A DNA stretch of 64,000 bases, from positions 1 through 64,000 of the forward strand of contig JAEYTL010000003.1 in NCBI GenBank assembly GCA_023434025.1, given 5' to 3'. This DNA comes from Bacteroidota bacterium (GTDB lineage Bacteria; Bacteroidota; Bacteroidia; Flavobacteriales; Flavobacteriaceae). The notes under the pieces are model-generated. The model saw nothing but the letters and a program-made list of their open reading frames with translations, was not told the DNA's origin and did not search any database. A program made the position numbers and the translations under genes. Position 1 is the stretch's first letter; each line of letters begins with the position of its first letter. Positions 8,616-16,884 of the stretch are shown in pieces.

Positions 8616-9554
8616 TTAAAACTGATAAACGATTTCTAATTTATAATCTTTTAATGAGGTTTTTGCTTTTTCCAGATCTTGTGTAAAACCAAGAATATAA
8701 CCCCCTCCACCGGAGCCACACAATTTTAAATAATAATCGTTGGTTTCAATTCCTTTTTGCCAAATCTGGTGAAATTGTTCAGGAATCATCGGTTTAAAGT
8801 TATTCAAAACTACTTTAGATAATTTTTTGGTATTGGAAAACAGCGATTTTACATCGCCCTGAAGAAAGTTTTCTACACAAGCATCGGTATATTTTACGAA
8901 TTGGTTTTTCAGCATCGTGCGAAAACCCCGGTCTTTTAGGTTTTCCATGAAAATATTGACCATCGGTGCCGTTTCACCCACGATTCCCGAATCCAACAAA
9001 AATACGGCTCCTTTTCCGTTGGTAGCTTGAGACGGAATTCCGGTTGGCTCTATATTGTCTTTGGAATTAATCAAAATAGGTAAACTCAAATAACTGTTCA
9101 ACGGGTCTAAACCGGAACTTTTTCCGTGAAAAAAGGATTCCATTTGAGAGAAAATAGCTTTTAACTGCAATAATTTTTCGCGGGTTAAATTTTCTAAAAC
9201 CGTGATTGTATTGTTAGCATACTTATCATAAATAGCGGCTACCAAAGCACCACTACTACCCACTCCATATCCTTGTGGAATAGAAGAATCAAAATACATT
9301 CCTCTTTCGATATCTTGGTTTAACAAATCCAGGTTGAAAGTCACCAACTCCGGTTGCTCCTCCTGTAATTGAGCTAAATAAACTGCAAACCGCTTTAAAC
9401 TTTCATTCGATTTAATCGCCTCAGGCGATGGGTTTTCACTCACTTTCAACGCTCCGTTATAAAAATTATACGGAATCGAAAGTCCTTTGGAATCTTTGAT
9501 AATCCCGTATTCTCCGAAAAGAAGAATTTTTGAGTAAAAAAGTGGTCCTTTCAT
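8616..9554 (-). CDS. mevalonate kinase (GHMP kinase family)
   Basis: A 312-residue GHMP kinase that probably phosphorylates mevalonate in isoprenoid precursor synthesis. The ATP-binding loop PQGYGVGSSGA lies at about residues 93-103 and the C-terminal glycine motif LCGSGGGGYILGF near residue 285. The start ATG at 9554 (MKGPLFYSKILLFGEYG) matches the usual flavobacterial N-terminus; an ATG nine codons upstream is possible. It stands between mvaD upstream and ubiA downstream on the same strand, which supports the assignment over other GHMP kinases. Confidence 0.82.
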   Translation of the reverse strand: MKGPLFYSKILLFGEYGIIKDSKGLSIPYNFYNGALKVSENPSPEAIKSNESLKRFAVYLAQLQEEQPELVTFNLDLLNQDIERGMYFDSSIPQGYGVGSSGALVAAIYDKYANNTITVLENLTREKLLQLKAIFSQMESFFHGKSSGLDPLNSYLSLPILINSKDNIEPTGIPSQATNGKGAVFLLDSGIVGETAPMVNIFMENLKDRGFRTMLKNQFVKYTDACVENFLQGDVKSLFSNTKKLSKVVLNNFKPMIPEQFHQIWQKGIETNDYYLKLCGSGGGGYILGFTQDLEKAKTSLKDYKLEIVYQF

Positions 9555-9589
9555 GGTTATCTTATTTGGCTTTTTTATCATTACGATGA

Positions 9590-9643
9590 TGGAGAAATTT
9601 CATAATCAAACTCACGTGACGTGATTTCTCTTTCGTCGAAATG
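9590..9643. repeat. palindromic intergenic repeat in the mevalonate operon
   Basis: It contains the perfect dyad TCACGT-G-ACGTGA (9612-9624), flanked by arms GAGAAAT (9590-9596) and ATTTCTC (9624-9630). It is followed by TCTCTTTCGTCGAAATGA, similar to a block at 11969-11986. It looks like a decayed dispersed repeat that could fold in the mvaD-mvk transcript. Confidence 0.45.
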
Positions 9644-9678
9644 AAACAGACTAAATTTTTTATAAAGATACAGTTTTT

Positions 9679-10761
9679 TTATTCAAATAATACCGCACCG
9701 TTTCCTATTTCATCGCAAATATACTGTTCATTTTGACAACACACAACCAATTCATTCTTAATGAATTGCAAAACTTTTTCTTTAACGTTTTCGGGATAAA
9801 GTACATGCACATTGGCTCCGGCATCCAATGTGAAACAAACCGGAATGGAAGTTGCTTCTCTGAATTTCCAGATTTTATTGATGATTTCCAGGGTATTGGG
9901 TTTCATCAGAATAAAATAAGGCATTGATGTCATCATCATCGCATGCAACGTTAAAGCCTCACTTTCAACCAGCTTTACAAACCCATCAACATCGCCACTC
10001 GCTAAAATGGTTTTGATTTGCGACAAATTCTGATGGGCTTGTTCAAATCGTCTTTCAGCAAAGGGATGACCATTCATCAAATCGTGACCTAATGTGCTGC
10101 TAACTTGTTTTTCTCCTTTATCTACTAATAAAATTGTGTCTTGATAATTTTTAAAATTAGGATGAAGCTCAGAAAATTCAACTCCAAATAAATCGGAACT
10201 GTTTTCAGTTTCTTGATGATTTCCCCAAATCACGACTTCGCCTTTTATACTTCTGCAAGCACTACCTGAACCTAAACGGGCTAAAAATGATGCTTTTTGG
10301 TTAAAATATTCTTCCGTCATTTCCGGGTTCAAAAGCCTTTCCAAACCCATCAGATTCACTGCCAACGCTGCCATTCCTGAGGCTGAAGATGCAATTCCGG
10401 AACTGTGCGGAAATGTATTTTGTGTATCAATTGTAAAATGATAGTCTTTTAAAAACGGCAGATATACCTCAACCCGTTCCAGAAATTTTTGAATTTTAGG
10501 CCGGAAAGATTCTTTTGGTTTTCCTTCAAAGCGTAAATCAAATGAAAAATTATCCGTTCTTTCTCTTTTTGAAAAAGTTAATCCGGTAATCGTTTTACAG
10601 TTTTTCAACGTAAAACTAATCGATGGATTCGCCGGAATCTGATTTCCCTTTTTTCCCCAATATTTCACCAAGGCAATATTGCTGGGTGCTGACCATTGAA
10701 AACTACCTTTTTCAACGATTTGTGAATACTCTTCCGGAATAAAATCTGAAGATGACAACAT
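9679..10761 (-). CDS. mvaD: diphosphomevalonate decarboxylase
   Basis: A 360-residue GHMP-family enzyme that makes isopentenyl diphosphate by ATP-dependent decarboxylation of mevalonate diphosphate. Diagnostic pieces are SNIALVKYWGKKG near the N-terminus, the serine-rich SSGIASSASGMAALA loop, and FTLDAGANVHVL near the C-terminus. The ATG at 10761 is chosen over one 13 codons upstream because the promoter -7 box lies between them. It is first in the mvaD-mvk-ubiA order, so this operon covers two steps to IPP plus a prenyl transfer. Confidence 0.93.
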   Translation of the reverse strand: MLSSSDFIPEEYSQIVEKGSFQWSAPSNIALVKYWGKKGNQIPANPSISFTLKNCKTITGLTFSKRERTDNFSFDLRFEGKPKESFRPKIQKFLERVEVYLPFLKDYHFTIDTQNTFPHSSGIASSASGMAALAVNLMGLERLLNPEMTEEYFNQKASFLARLGSGSACRSIKGEVVIWGNHQETENSSDLFGVEFSELHPNFKNYQDTILLVDKGEKQVSSTLGHDLMNGHPFAERRFEQAHQNLSQIKTILASGDVDGFVKLVESEALTLHAMMMTSMPYFILMKPNTLEIINKIWKFREATSIPVCFTLDAGANVHVLYPENVKEKVLQFIKNELVVCCQNEQYICDEIGNGAVLFE

Positions 10762-10777
10762 GCAATTTATTTTTGGG

Positions 10778-10785
10778 CAAAGATA
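10778..10785 (-). promoter_or_regulatory. -7 element of the mvaD promoter
   Basis: TATCTTTG on the minus strand, 16 bases before the ATG at 10761. No clear -33 TTG was found. Its position rules out the longer reading frame start at 10800. Confidence 0.5.
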
Positions 10786-10851
10786 CAGATTTTGTGTCAT
10801 GCAGACTTTTTTTGAAAGCGGTTTTGTTATACTTTTGAATAAAAATTCGCC

Positions 10852-11328
10852 ATGTCAAAATCTCTCAAAATTACGATTGCTGTTATAATTTGTTTAGCCG
10901 TTGGCTATGGAGCAGGAATGGCTACGCAATCTTCCATTGCAACCTGGTATCCCACATTGATCAAACCTTTTTTTAATCCGCCCAATTGGTTGTTTGCTCC
11001 GGTTTGGACCATTTTGTATGTCATGATGGGTGTGAGTGCCGGATTGGTTTGGAGCAAAATGGAAGCTGTTCCCGTTTTGGTCAAAAAAGCACTTTGGGTT
11101 TTTGCAATTCAATTGATTTTGAATGCATTGTGGAGTTTTTTGTTTTTCGGCCTACAGAATCCTTTTTTAGCTTTAATTGAAATTATGCTGCTTTGGCTGA
11201 TGATTTTTGAAACCATCAAAGTATTTAAACCTATTGATGCTTTAGCCGTTAAATTATTGATCCCGTATTTACTTTGGGTGAGTTTTGCCACGATTTTGAA
11301 TGGAAGTATTTGGTGGTTGAATAAGTAA
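10852..11328 (+). CDS. tspO: TspO/MBR-family membrane protein
   Basis: A 158-residue protein with five hydrophobic helices. The family hallmark FNPPNWLFAPVWTILYVMMG begins near residue 42, and the C-terminal half is Trp-rich (NALWSFLFFGLQNP). TspO proteins bind porphyrins and are linked to tetrapyrrole handling and light/oxygen signalling. Here it is a lone gene between the mevalonate operon and a pseudouridine synthase, so the context does not refine the role. Confidence 0.92.
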   Translation: MSKSLKITIAVIICLAVGYGAGMATQSSIATWYPTLIKPFFNPPNWLFAPVWTILYVMMGVSAGLVWSKMEAVPVLVKKALWVFAIQLILNALWSFLFFGLQNPFLALIEIMLLWLMIFETIKVFKPIDALAVKLLIPYLLWVSFATILNGSIWWLNK

Positions 11329-11368
11329 AAATGTATTTGTTTGCCGCTGATTTATAATTTATTAAATT

Positions 11369-11941
11369 TTAAACCCCAAAAACACTTTCAATCTCTTTCA
11401 CCTCACCGGATCTCAAATTATTTAAGTGAAAATTTCCGATTCGTACCCGAACCAAACGCAAAGTAGGGAACCCTACCGCAGAAGTCATTTTTCGGACTTG
11501 TCGGAACTTTCCTTCTGTTAAAGTTATGGACACCCAGGAAGTGGGTCCGTGACGCTCATCACGAATTTTTTGCGAGCGAAGTGGAAAATTCGGGTCATCA
11601 ATTAATCTTGCCTGACATTTTCTGGTTTTGTATTTGGTTCCTTTAAAACCAATTAAAACACCCTTTTGCAGCTGTTCAACGGACTCCTGCGTAATGATAC
11701 CATCTACCTGGGCATAGTATTCTTTTTCAACTTTTTTGCTTCGCACTGCTTCACTCATCATACCATCAGTGGTAAGAATGAGTAATCCTTCGGAATCTTC
11801 ATCCAAACGACCGATAGCCATGGTTCCGGGCGGAAAATCGTACAATTCCCCCAATAACCTTTTGGTTCGTTTCAGCTCATAGACAAACTGACTGAGATAG
11901 CCGTAAGGTTTGTGGAGTAAAAAGTGACGATGGCTATTCAT
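11369..11941 (-). CDS. rluE: RluE-type 23S rRNA pseudouridine synthase
   Basis: About 190 residues and lacking the S4 domain, as RluE-type enzymes do. The catalytic motif is AIGRLDEDSEGLLILTTDG with Asp near residue 47, and the C-terminal RNA-contact segment GKFRQVRKM is present. It probably modifies a uridine in the peptidyl-transferase region of 23S rRNA. The ATG at 11941 (MNSHRHFLLHKPYGYLSQF) is favoured over one three codons upstream. With rluB, the window carries two rRNA pseudouridine synthases. Confidence 0.87.
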   Translation of the reverse strand: MNSHRHFLLHKPYGYLSQFVYELKRTKRLLGELYDFPPGTMAIGRLDEDSEGLLILTTDGMMSEAVRSKKVEKEYYAQVDGIITQESVEQLQKGVLIGFKGTKYKTRKCQARLIDDPNFPLRSQKIRDERHGPTSWVSITLTEGKFRQVRKMTSAVGFPTLRLVRVRIGNFHLNNLRSGEVKEIESVFGV

Positions 11942-11968
11942 TATGAACAAAAATTTTAATGAGAACCC

Positions 11969-11986
11969 CTCCTTTCGTCAGAATGA
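11969..11986. repeat. dispersed-repeat remnant
   Basis: CTCCTTTCGTCAGAATGA shares the core CTTTCGTC-(2 bases)-AATGA with 9629-9643. The rest of 11951-12130 holds only an AT-rich stretch with a short hairpin (AGGAC...GTCCT) and no convincing gene. Confidence 0.35.
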
Positions 11987-12130
11987 CAAAGAGATCGAGA
12001 CAACTTCCATAAAGCAAAAAAGCCATTCACCAAAAGGTGAAAAGCTTTTCATTGGTCTAACTACTAAACCAGGACTTCCTTTCGGTCGTCCTAAAAACAA
12101 CACAACTATTTTCAATGCTTTTTTGGGCAA

Positions 12131-12157
12131 AAAAGCGATTCATTACTGAATCGCTTT
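12131..12157 (-). terminator. intrinsic terminator of tRNA-Asp
   Basis: Minus-strand stem AAAGCGATTCA / TGAATCGCTTT with a four-base loop, followed by T residues, 11 bases after the tRNA 3' end. Confidence 0.85.
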
Positions 12158-12168
12158 CCCAATTTTAG

Positions 12169-12242
12169 CGGTCTGGACGGGACTCGAACCCGCGACCCCA
12201 TGCGTGACAGGCATGTATTCTAACCAACTGAACTACCAAACC
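12169..12242 (-). tRNA. tRNA-Asp (anticodon GUC)
   Basis: A 74-base tRNA with acceptor GGTTTGG/CCAGACC (one G-T pair), anticodon stem CATGC/GCATG and loop CTGTCAC giving GTC. The T-arm GCGGG-TTCGAGT-CCCGT is intact and the discriminator base is G. CCA is not encoded. Confidence 0.96.
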
Positions 12243-12260
12243 TTCGCTTAATTGCGGTTG

Positions 12261-12290
12261 CAAATATACAACAGATTTCAACATCTGCAA
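12261..12290 (-). promoter_or_regulatory. promoter of tRNA-Asp
   Basis: Minus-strand TTG (12290-12288), a 19-base spacer and TATATTTG (12268-12261). The spacing equals that of the tRNA-Leu promoter. Confidence 0.7.
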
Positions 12291-12328
12291 GTGTTTTTAT
12301 TACTTTTTTTGTATTTTTTTTAGCCCCA

Positions 12329-13258
12329 CTATCCAAACATTTGTTTTTCAACCAAATATGTCGTTAGAATTTTTTCAAAACCCGCCCCTACATGAACGGG
12401 AACATATTTTATTTTATTCTGGGCACAGGTCATGGCTACTTTCTTGAAATATGCGTCCACATTTTTTTCATAGACTTCTTTGATATTTTCGGCAAACAAA
12501 TTAACCGTTTCTCCCGATTCAACATCAATAAATTTACGGGGTGCATTATCAAAATCGAAATTCAATTCTCTTTTTTCATCTACCACATGAAACAAAACCA
12601 CTTTGTGTTTGTTGTGTTTTAAATGTTGTAAGGCGTTGAACAGTTTTTCATCTTCTCCGTTTTGAAACATATCGGTAAACAGGATAATCATCGAACGACG
12701 GTGCATTTTCTCGGCAATTTGATGTAAAAAAGTAACCGTTTCCGTAGGTTTAGCCACTTGAGGGTTTTCCAGCAAGTCTTCGAGCTTGTTTAAAATCATC
12801 CGGTGATGACGGTCGCTCCCTTTTTCGGGGGCATAATATTCATACGTATCTGAAAAAACACTTAACCCAACAGCATCACGTTGTTTTTTGAGCAAATTCA
12901 TCAAAACGGCCGATGCTAAAACCGTAAAACCAATTTTACTTTCATAAAACAACTGCCCTGGTTCTAACTTTGGGAAATACATGGATGATGAATTATCAAT
13001 AATCAAATGACAACGCAGATTGGTTTCTTCTTCATACCGTTTGGTATATAAACGGTATGTTTTGGCAAACAATTTCCAATCGATGTGTTTGGTACTTTCG
13101 CCTTTGTTATACACTTTGTGCTCGGCAAACTCGGCAGAAAATCCGTGAAAAGGCGATTTGTGCATTCCGGAAATAAAACCTTCTACTACCTGGTTAGCCA
13201 GTAATTCCAAATGTTTAAAGCCTGATATTATTTCCTTTTGCGATTCGATATTCATCAT
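12329..13258 (-). CDS. DUF58 domain protein (vWA-like, MoxR-associated family)
   Basis: A 309-residue cytosolic protein. The DUF58 signature HKVYNKGESTKHIDWKLFAK lies at about residues 47-66, followed by a von Willebrand A-like core. Its metal-binding DxSxS site reads IIDNSSSMYF, and VDEKRELNFDF follows the second half. DUF58 proteins usually act with a MoxR ATPase and vWA/BatA proteins in envelope maintenance. Here no moxR is adjacent, so the partner must be elsewhere. A TATCTTTG box lies 31 bases upstream. Confidence 0.85.
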   Translation of the reverse strand: MMNIESQKEIISGFKHLELLANQVVEGFISGMHKSPFHGFSAEFAEHKVYNKGESTKHIDWKLFAKTYRLYTKRYEEETNLRCHLIIDNSSSMYFPKLEPGQLFYESKIGFTVLASAVLMNLLKKQRDAVGLSVFSDTYEYYAPEKGSDRHHRMILNKLEDLLENPQVAKPTETVTFLHQIAEKMHRRSMIILFTDMFQNGEDEKLFNALQHLKHNKHKVVLFHVVDEKRELNFDFDNAPRKFIDVESGETVNLFAENIKEVYEKNVDAYFKKVAMTCAQNKIKYVPVHVGAGFEKILTTYLVEKQMFG

Positions 13259-13289
13259 TACTTCGTTTGTTTACCAAATTGGTTCGATT

Positions 13290-13297
13290 CAAAGATA
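13290..13297 (-). promoter_or_regulatory. -7 element upstream of the DUF58 gene
   Basis: TATCTTTG on the minus strand, about 31 bases before the ATG at 13258. No clear -33 TTG was found. Confidence 0.4.
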
Positions 13298-13385
13298 AAG
13301 TTAAAATCGAAAGATTGAAAAAATTTAATAAAGTTTGTGAGTGAGTTTAATAACACAAAATACACTCATTAAACGTCTGAGAAAC

Positions 13386-13417
13386 ATAAAAAAGGTTCAA
13401 CTTTCGCTGAACCTTTT
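13386..13417 (-). terminator. intrinsic terminator after the membrane protein gene
   Basis: Stem AAAAGGTTCA / TGAACCTTTT with an eight-base loop. On the minus strand it is followed by a T run, about 45 bases after the stop at 13465. Confidence 0.8.
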
Positions 13418-13464
13418 CATCTAAACTAACTATTTCCAAAAAACTTACTTTATTTCAACACTTT

Positions 13465-14169
13465 TTAATATGATACGGCAAGATTTTGCACAAAACCTCT
13501 CCAAAAATCGGAATCAGCAGCCAATGCAAAAACATATAATTCAAACATAAATAATAGAAAAATAAGAGCGTATGGACTCTCTAAAATATTTTTCTTAAGT
13601 CTAAATTTTTCATACGAAAGAATAAAAAGCAACACTACAAAAGGTGTCGTAATCATTGCCAACAATCCGGTTTGTTTGTCAGTTACTAATGCAACCATTC
13701 TACTTAAACCCGGATTTAACAACACTAATGAAGATGCAATTATAAAAGCTACATGCCATCTGGTATTTTTTCTTTTAATCATCGCTATTGTATAATAAAT
13801 AACAAATGATGTTCCTGACAATGATCCGCCAAGCATGTTAATGTAAACACTTTCATTTGATTCTTCCGGAACAAAAAAGCTCAATTGATGATAAATTATA
13901 CCGATGATAGTTGCCACCAATATTGGCACTAAATAGAAAGTTAATCGTCCTACTTTCCGGTGTGTTTCAAACTTTTTTTGACGGATTAAAATGGGCTGCC
14001 AAATTAAAACAACAAACCATCCTAAAAAAGCAGCAAAGTGTAAGTGTGTAATTAATGGCACACTTTCAAACGATGGAAACTTACCTAAATAAGGTTTAAA
14101 AAACCCAATTAGAGTAATGATCAAAATGACTACTACTGCGATGATGAAGACTTTTTGTTTTTTTTCCAT
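13465..14169 (-). CDS. integral membrane protein of unknown function
   Basis: A 234-residue protein with about seven hydrophobic helices. Histidines sit at helix borders (THLHFAAFLGW, THRKVGR, TRWHVAF), a pattern seen in heme-binding or DUF2306-like membrane proteins. I cannot assign the family firmly. It is followed by a terminator and preceded by a lipoprotein gene on the same strand with a 38-base gap, so the two may be co-transcribed. Confidence 0.7.
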   Translation of the reverse strand: MEKKQKVFIIAVVVILIITLIGFFKPYLGKFPSFESVPLITHLHFAAFLGWFVVLIWQPILIRQKKFETHRKVGRLTFYLVPILVATIIGIIYHQLSFFVPEESNESVYINMLGGSLSGTSFVIYYTIAMIKRKNTRWHVAFIIASSLVLLNPGLSRMVALVTDKQTGLLAMITTPFVVLLFILSYEKFRLKKNILESPYALIFLLFMFELYVFALAADSDFWRGFVQNLAVSY

Positions 14170-14207
14170 GATAAATTAATTCAAACACCAGAGCTATCTA
14201 TAATTGT

Positions 14208-14783
14208 CTATTGCGTTCTTTGAAAATTGAATGATAAATCGCCATAATAGTAATTATAAATAACAGAATTTGGCATTGTTTCAGAGTTACTGCCCATGGA
14301 ACAATAATTGATTTTAATGTCACCTTCAACAATTGGAAATTCTGCATTATCAAAAGTACTATTAAATCTGGCGTAAGCAGCTATGGATGTTATTGAAATA
14401 ATATATTCTTTATCCTTTGTAAGCTGTATAGGTTCAATATCTACTGTAACCTCATACTCTGCAGGCAAGCTAACCGTTTTTGAGGCTATAGGTTCACCTG
14501 TAGATTTATCCCAAAGTGTTATTATGTTTTCTTCATATTCTAAAGGCACTTTAATAACTATAGAATTGATTTTACCTTCTACCAAAGGTGTGAATGAATA
14601 GCCAAAATGTATTGGATATCCTATAAATGAAAGTGCAGTATGATTAAATCCTGATGTCTGCAAAAATCCTGAAAGAAAATTTTGCTCTTCATAAACTTCT
14701 CTACCATCATTTTCATTACTACATGATAATAAAATGAACATAGCAATTATTGTCAAGAAAAAAGAGGTGAATTGATTTTTCAT
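14208..14783 (-). CDS. small lipoprotein, paralogue of the next gene
   Basis: A 191-residue protein with a lipoprotein signal peptide (lipobox LLSC, Cys about residue 21). The mature part has a beta-rich domain with 'FGYSFTPLVEGKINSIVIKVP' in the first half and the ending GDLSFNFQRTQ. The same order of motifs (FTP-V-G-----I-LK-P, then W-----G, K-Y-I---S, YPIV-G-I--N) occurs in the lipoprotein at 14849-15421, so the two are tandem paralogues. The layout resembles DUF4082-type beta-sandwich domains, but the function is unknown. It is probably anchored in the outer membrane. Confidence 0.75.
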   Translation of the reverse strand: MKNQFTSFFLTIIAMFILLSCSNENDGREVYEEQNFLSGFLQTSGFNHTALSFIGYPIHFGYSFTPLVEGKINSIVIKVPLEYEENIITLWDKSTGEPIASKTVSLPAEYEVTVDIEPIQLTKDKEYIISITSIAAYARFNSTFDNAEFPIVEGDIKINYCSMGSNSETMPNSVIYNYYYGDLSFNFQRTQ

Positions 14784-14848
14784 CGTTTGAGGTTTTTTGA
14801 GAGTTAAGGTTATAGATATTTAATTTCTTTTTTAATTGAAAAAGATTG

Positions 14849-15421
14849 TTACTCTGTTTGTTGAAAATCAAAACTTAAATCTCCTCCATTATAATTTAAT
14901 GAAACATTGGTTGGGAAAACTTGTGAAGTAGTACCTATCCATCTATATTCATTAACCGTGATATTTCCGGCAACAATTGGGTAAACAGCATTCGTATTAT
15001 CTGCTTTGCTTTTTTTATACCAATCATTAGAGTTCATCGTAATTAGATATTTTTTGTTTTTTTCAAGAGGTAAGTCACTAATTTCTTTAGCAACCTGAAC
15101 ATCTGCAATTGCAACATTAAAACTCTCAGTACGTAAAACAACTTTAGTTTCATAATCCCAAACTGTCACTCGCACTATTGGATTTACAGCAGGAAGCTTT
15201 AAAGTTATTGCTTTCATATTGCCTTTTACCGTTGGTGTAAAAACTAAGCCAAACTCGTAATCTCCAGCATTGATAAAATTAGTAACCGTTGTAAAACCAG
15301 CTTTAGCATGATACGCTTCTAAAGGATTTTCTATTTTAAATGATTTATCATCATCGCTACTACACGAAATTGTAGATGAAGCAATAATCAAAAATGCAAT
15401 AATTGTTTTAAAAGTTTTCAT
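14849..15421 (-). CDS. small lipoprotein, paralogue of the preceding entry
   Basis: 190 residues. The ATG at 15421 (MKTFKTIIAF) gives a proper lipoprotein signal peptide with lipobox TISC. Longer in-frame starts would place non-signal sequence first and overlap the upstream gene. The mature part has 'FGLVFTPTVKGNMKAITLKLP', 'VTVWDYETK' and the ending GDLSFDFQQTE, shared with the neighbouring 191-residue lipoprotein. Function is unknown; a surface or periplasmic carbohydrate- or ligand-binding beta-sandwich is possible. Confidence 0.75.
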   Translation of the reverse strand: MKTFKTIIAFLIIASSTISCSSDDDKSFKIENPLEAYHAKAGFTTVTNFINAGDYEFGLVFTPTVKGNMKAITLKLPAVNPIVRVTVWDYETKVVLRTESFNVAIADVQVAKEISDLPLEKNKKYLITMNSNDWYKKSKADNTNAVYPIVAGNITVNEYRWIGTTSQVFPTNVSLNYNGGDLSFDFQQTE

Positions 15422-15458
15422 GATTTTATAATAAGACATTAAATATTTATTTTTTAAA

Positions 15459-15983
15459 CTATGGTTGAATATTAAAATATTCACAAACTTCTTCATAGCT
15501 CATTTTAGAATAATTTGGTTTTGCAGATTTCGCTCCGGCTGCAACTCCGCCTGGAATTAAAACATAACGCCAATTAAGTGATGCGGGAAGTGCAACTGTT
15601 GTTCCATCATTAGCATGCTTAAATCTAAAAAACTTGATTTTTCCTAAACTTGAAATAGCTGTAATAGTATTTACTGATCCGCCTGCTGTTGACGTGTAAG
15701 GCAATTTATAAATATTAGTCCCTGCTCCAAAAGACATATATGCCAATATAGTTCCTTTTGAGAGAATATCTGCAGACAATTCCGGAACATCAATAGTCGT
15801 TGACAATCCTGATGTTGCATCAATAGTTTCTGGTGTTCCTGCCGGAGCAGTTATCCATCCACTATAAATAACATTTGCTGTTCCCGGAGCTCCGTCTATT
15901 CCATCTTTTCCGTCATCACCGCTACATGAAACGGTAAAAATTATTATTAATAGAACTGTAAAAAGTGTTTTTAAAATCTTCAT
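15459..15983 (-). CDS. lipoprotein with short collagen-like segment
   Basis: A 174-residue protein with lipobox TVSC, followed directly by Gly-x-y triplets (GDDGKDGIDGAPG) and a roughly 135-residue domain ending in YSKMSYEEVCEYFNIQP. Proteins with this head occur in many flavobacteria as cell-surface lipoproteins of unknown role. It is first of three lipoprotein genes on the minus strand, divergent from the LytTR regulator, which may control it. Confidence 0.78.
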   Translation of the reverse strand: MKILKTLFTVLLIIIFTVSCSGDDGKDGIDGAPGTANVIYSGWITAPAGTPETIDATSGLSTTIDVPELSADILSKGTILAYMSFGAGTNIYKLPYTSTAGGSVNTITAISSLGKIKFFRFKHANDGTTVALPASLNWRYVLIPGGVAAGAKSAKPNYSKMSYEEVCEYFNIQP

Positions 15984-16129
15984 AATAATTTAAGGTTTAA
16001 GTTAGTCAAACAATTTTTATTTAATTAAATAACATTATTTTTGTAAATCATCAGGTGACTGCGAACAGTATATTCCTACATGAATCACAAGACAAATTTG
16101 CATTGATAAAATCACAGAAAAAACAGACA

Positions 16130-16160
16130 ATAGACAAACGACATTTTAAATAGACAAACA
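16130..16160 (+). promoter_or_regulatory. direct repeats in front of the LytTR regulator gene
   Basis: ATAGACAAAC occurs at 16130-16139 and again at 16150-16159, a 20-base period (two helical turns). A related AGACAAA is at 16090. LytTR-type regulators bind paired direct repeats about two turns apart, so this may be an autoregulatory site. It is very near the ATG at 16180. Confidence 0.35.
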
Positions 16161-16179
16161 ACAAAACACAGTTTGAAAG

Positions 16180-16884
16180 ATGAAAAAATATTCTTGTATT
16201 ATTGTTGATGACGATGAAATTGACAGATTAACAGTATTATCTTTTGCTAAAAAATTTCCTTTTCTGGATATTCAGGGTGTTTTTGAATCGGCAAATGACG
16301 CACTCTCTTTTATAGGTAAACAAAAAATCGATATTCTATTTCTAGATATTGATATGCCTGATATTAGCGGTATTGAATTCAGAAAACAGACTTTAGGAAT
16401 TCCCGTTTGTATCTTTATTACTGTGTATCCCGAACATGCTGTAGAAAGTTTTGAAATAGAGACACTTGATTTTATCATAAAACCCTTAAAACTAGATCGT
16501 TTTACCCAAGCTATAAAGCGGATTGAAGAGTTTATGGAAATTAAAACTAAAGCTTTGCTTTATGAATCAAGTATTGGTGGAGATTCCATTTATATTAAAG
16601 AAGGTCACGAACAAACCAAAATTAAACTTCATGAGATTTTATATTTGGAAGCATTGAAAGATTACACACTTTTAGTGACCAATCATAAAAGACATTGTGT
16701 TTTGTCGAGCATCGGAAATTTATTAAAAGAGAGTCACTTTCAATCTTTTATCCGTGTTCATCGAAGTTTTGCGGTGCAGAAAAATATGATTCAAAAAATC
16801 GGAGTTAATGAGATTGTTTTAAATAATGATACTTGCATTCCTGTGGGAAGAAGTTATAAAATCACTTTAAATACGATCCTATGA
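16180..16884 (+). CDS. LytTR-family response regulator
   Basis: A 234-residue two-domain regulator. The receiver domain has acidic pocket VDDDE (9-13), phospho-acceptor Asp56 in LFLDIDMP, and KPLK near residue 105. The LytTR DNA-binding domain covers about 135-234 (LHEILYLEALKDYT; FIRVHRSFAVQ). It overlaps the following histidine kinase by 4 bases (ATGA), so the two are one translational unit. The divergent lipoprotein genes are the nearest possible targets. Confidence 0.93.
   Translation: MKKYSCIIVDDDEIDRLTVLSFAKKFPFLDIQGVFESANDALSFIGKQKIDILFLDIDMPDISGIEFRKQTLGIPVCIFITVYPEHAVESFEIETLDFIIKPLKLDRFTQAIKRIEEFMEIKTKALLYESSIGGDSIYIKEGHEQTKIKLHEILYLEALKDYTLLVTNHKRHCVLSSIGNLLKESHFQSFIRVHRSFAVQKNMIQKIGVNEIVLNNDTCIPVGRSYKITLNTIL

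Noticed and set aside
11943..12149. 68-codon frame between rluE and tRNA-Asp
   Set aside because: It covers a dispersed-repeat remnant and the tRNA-Asp terminator, with no family resemblance.
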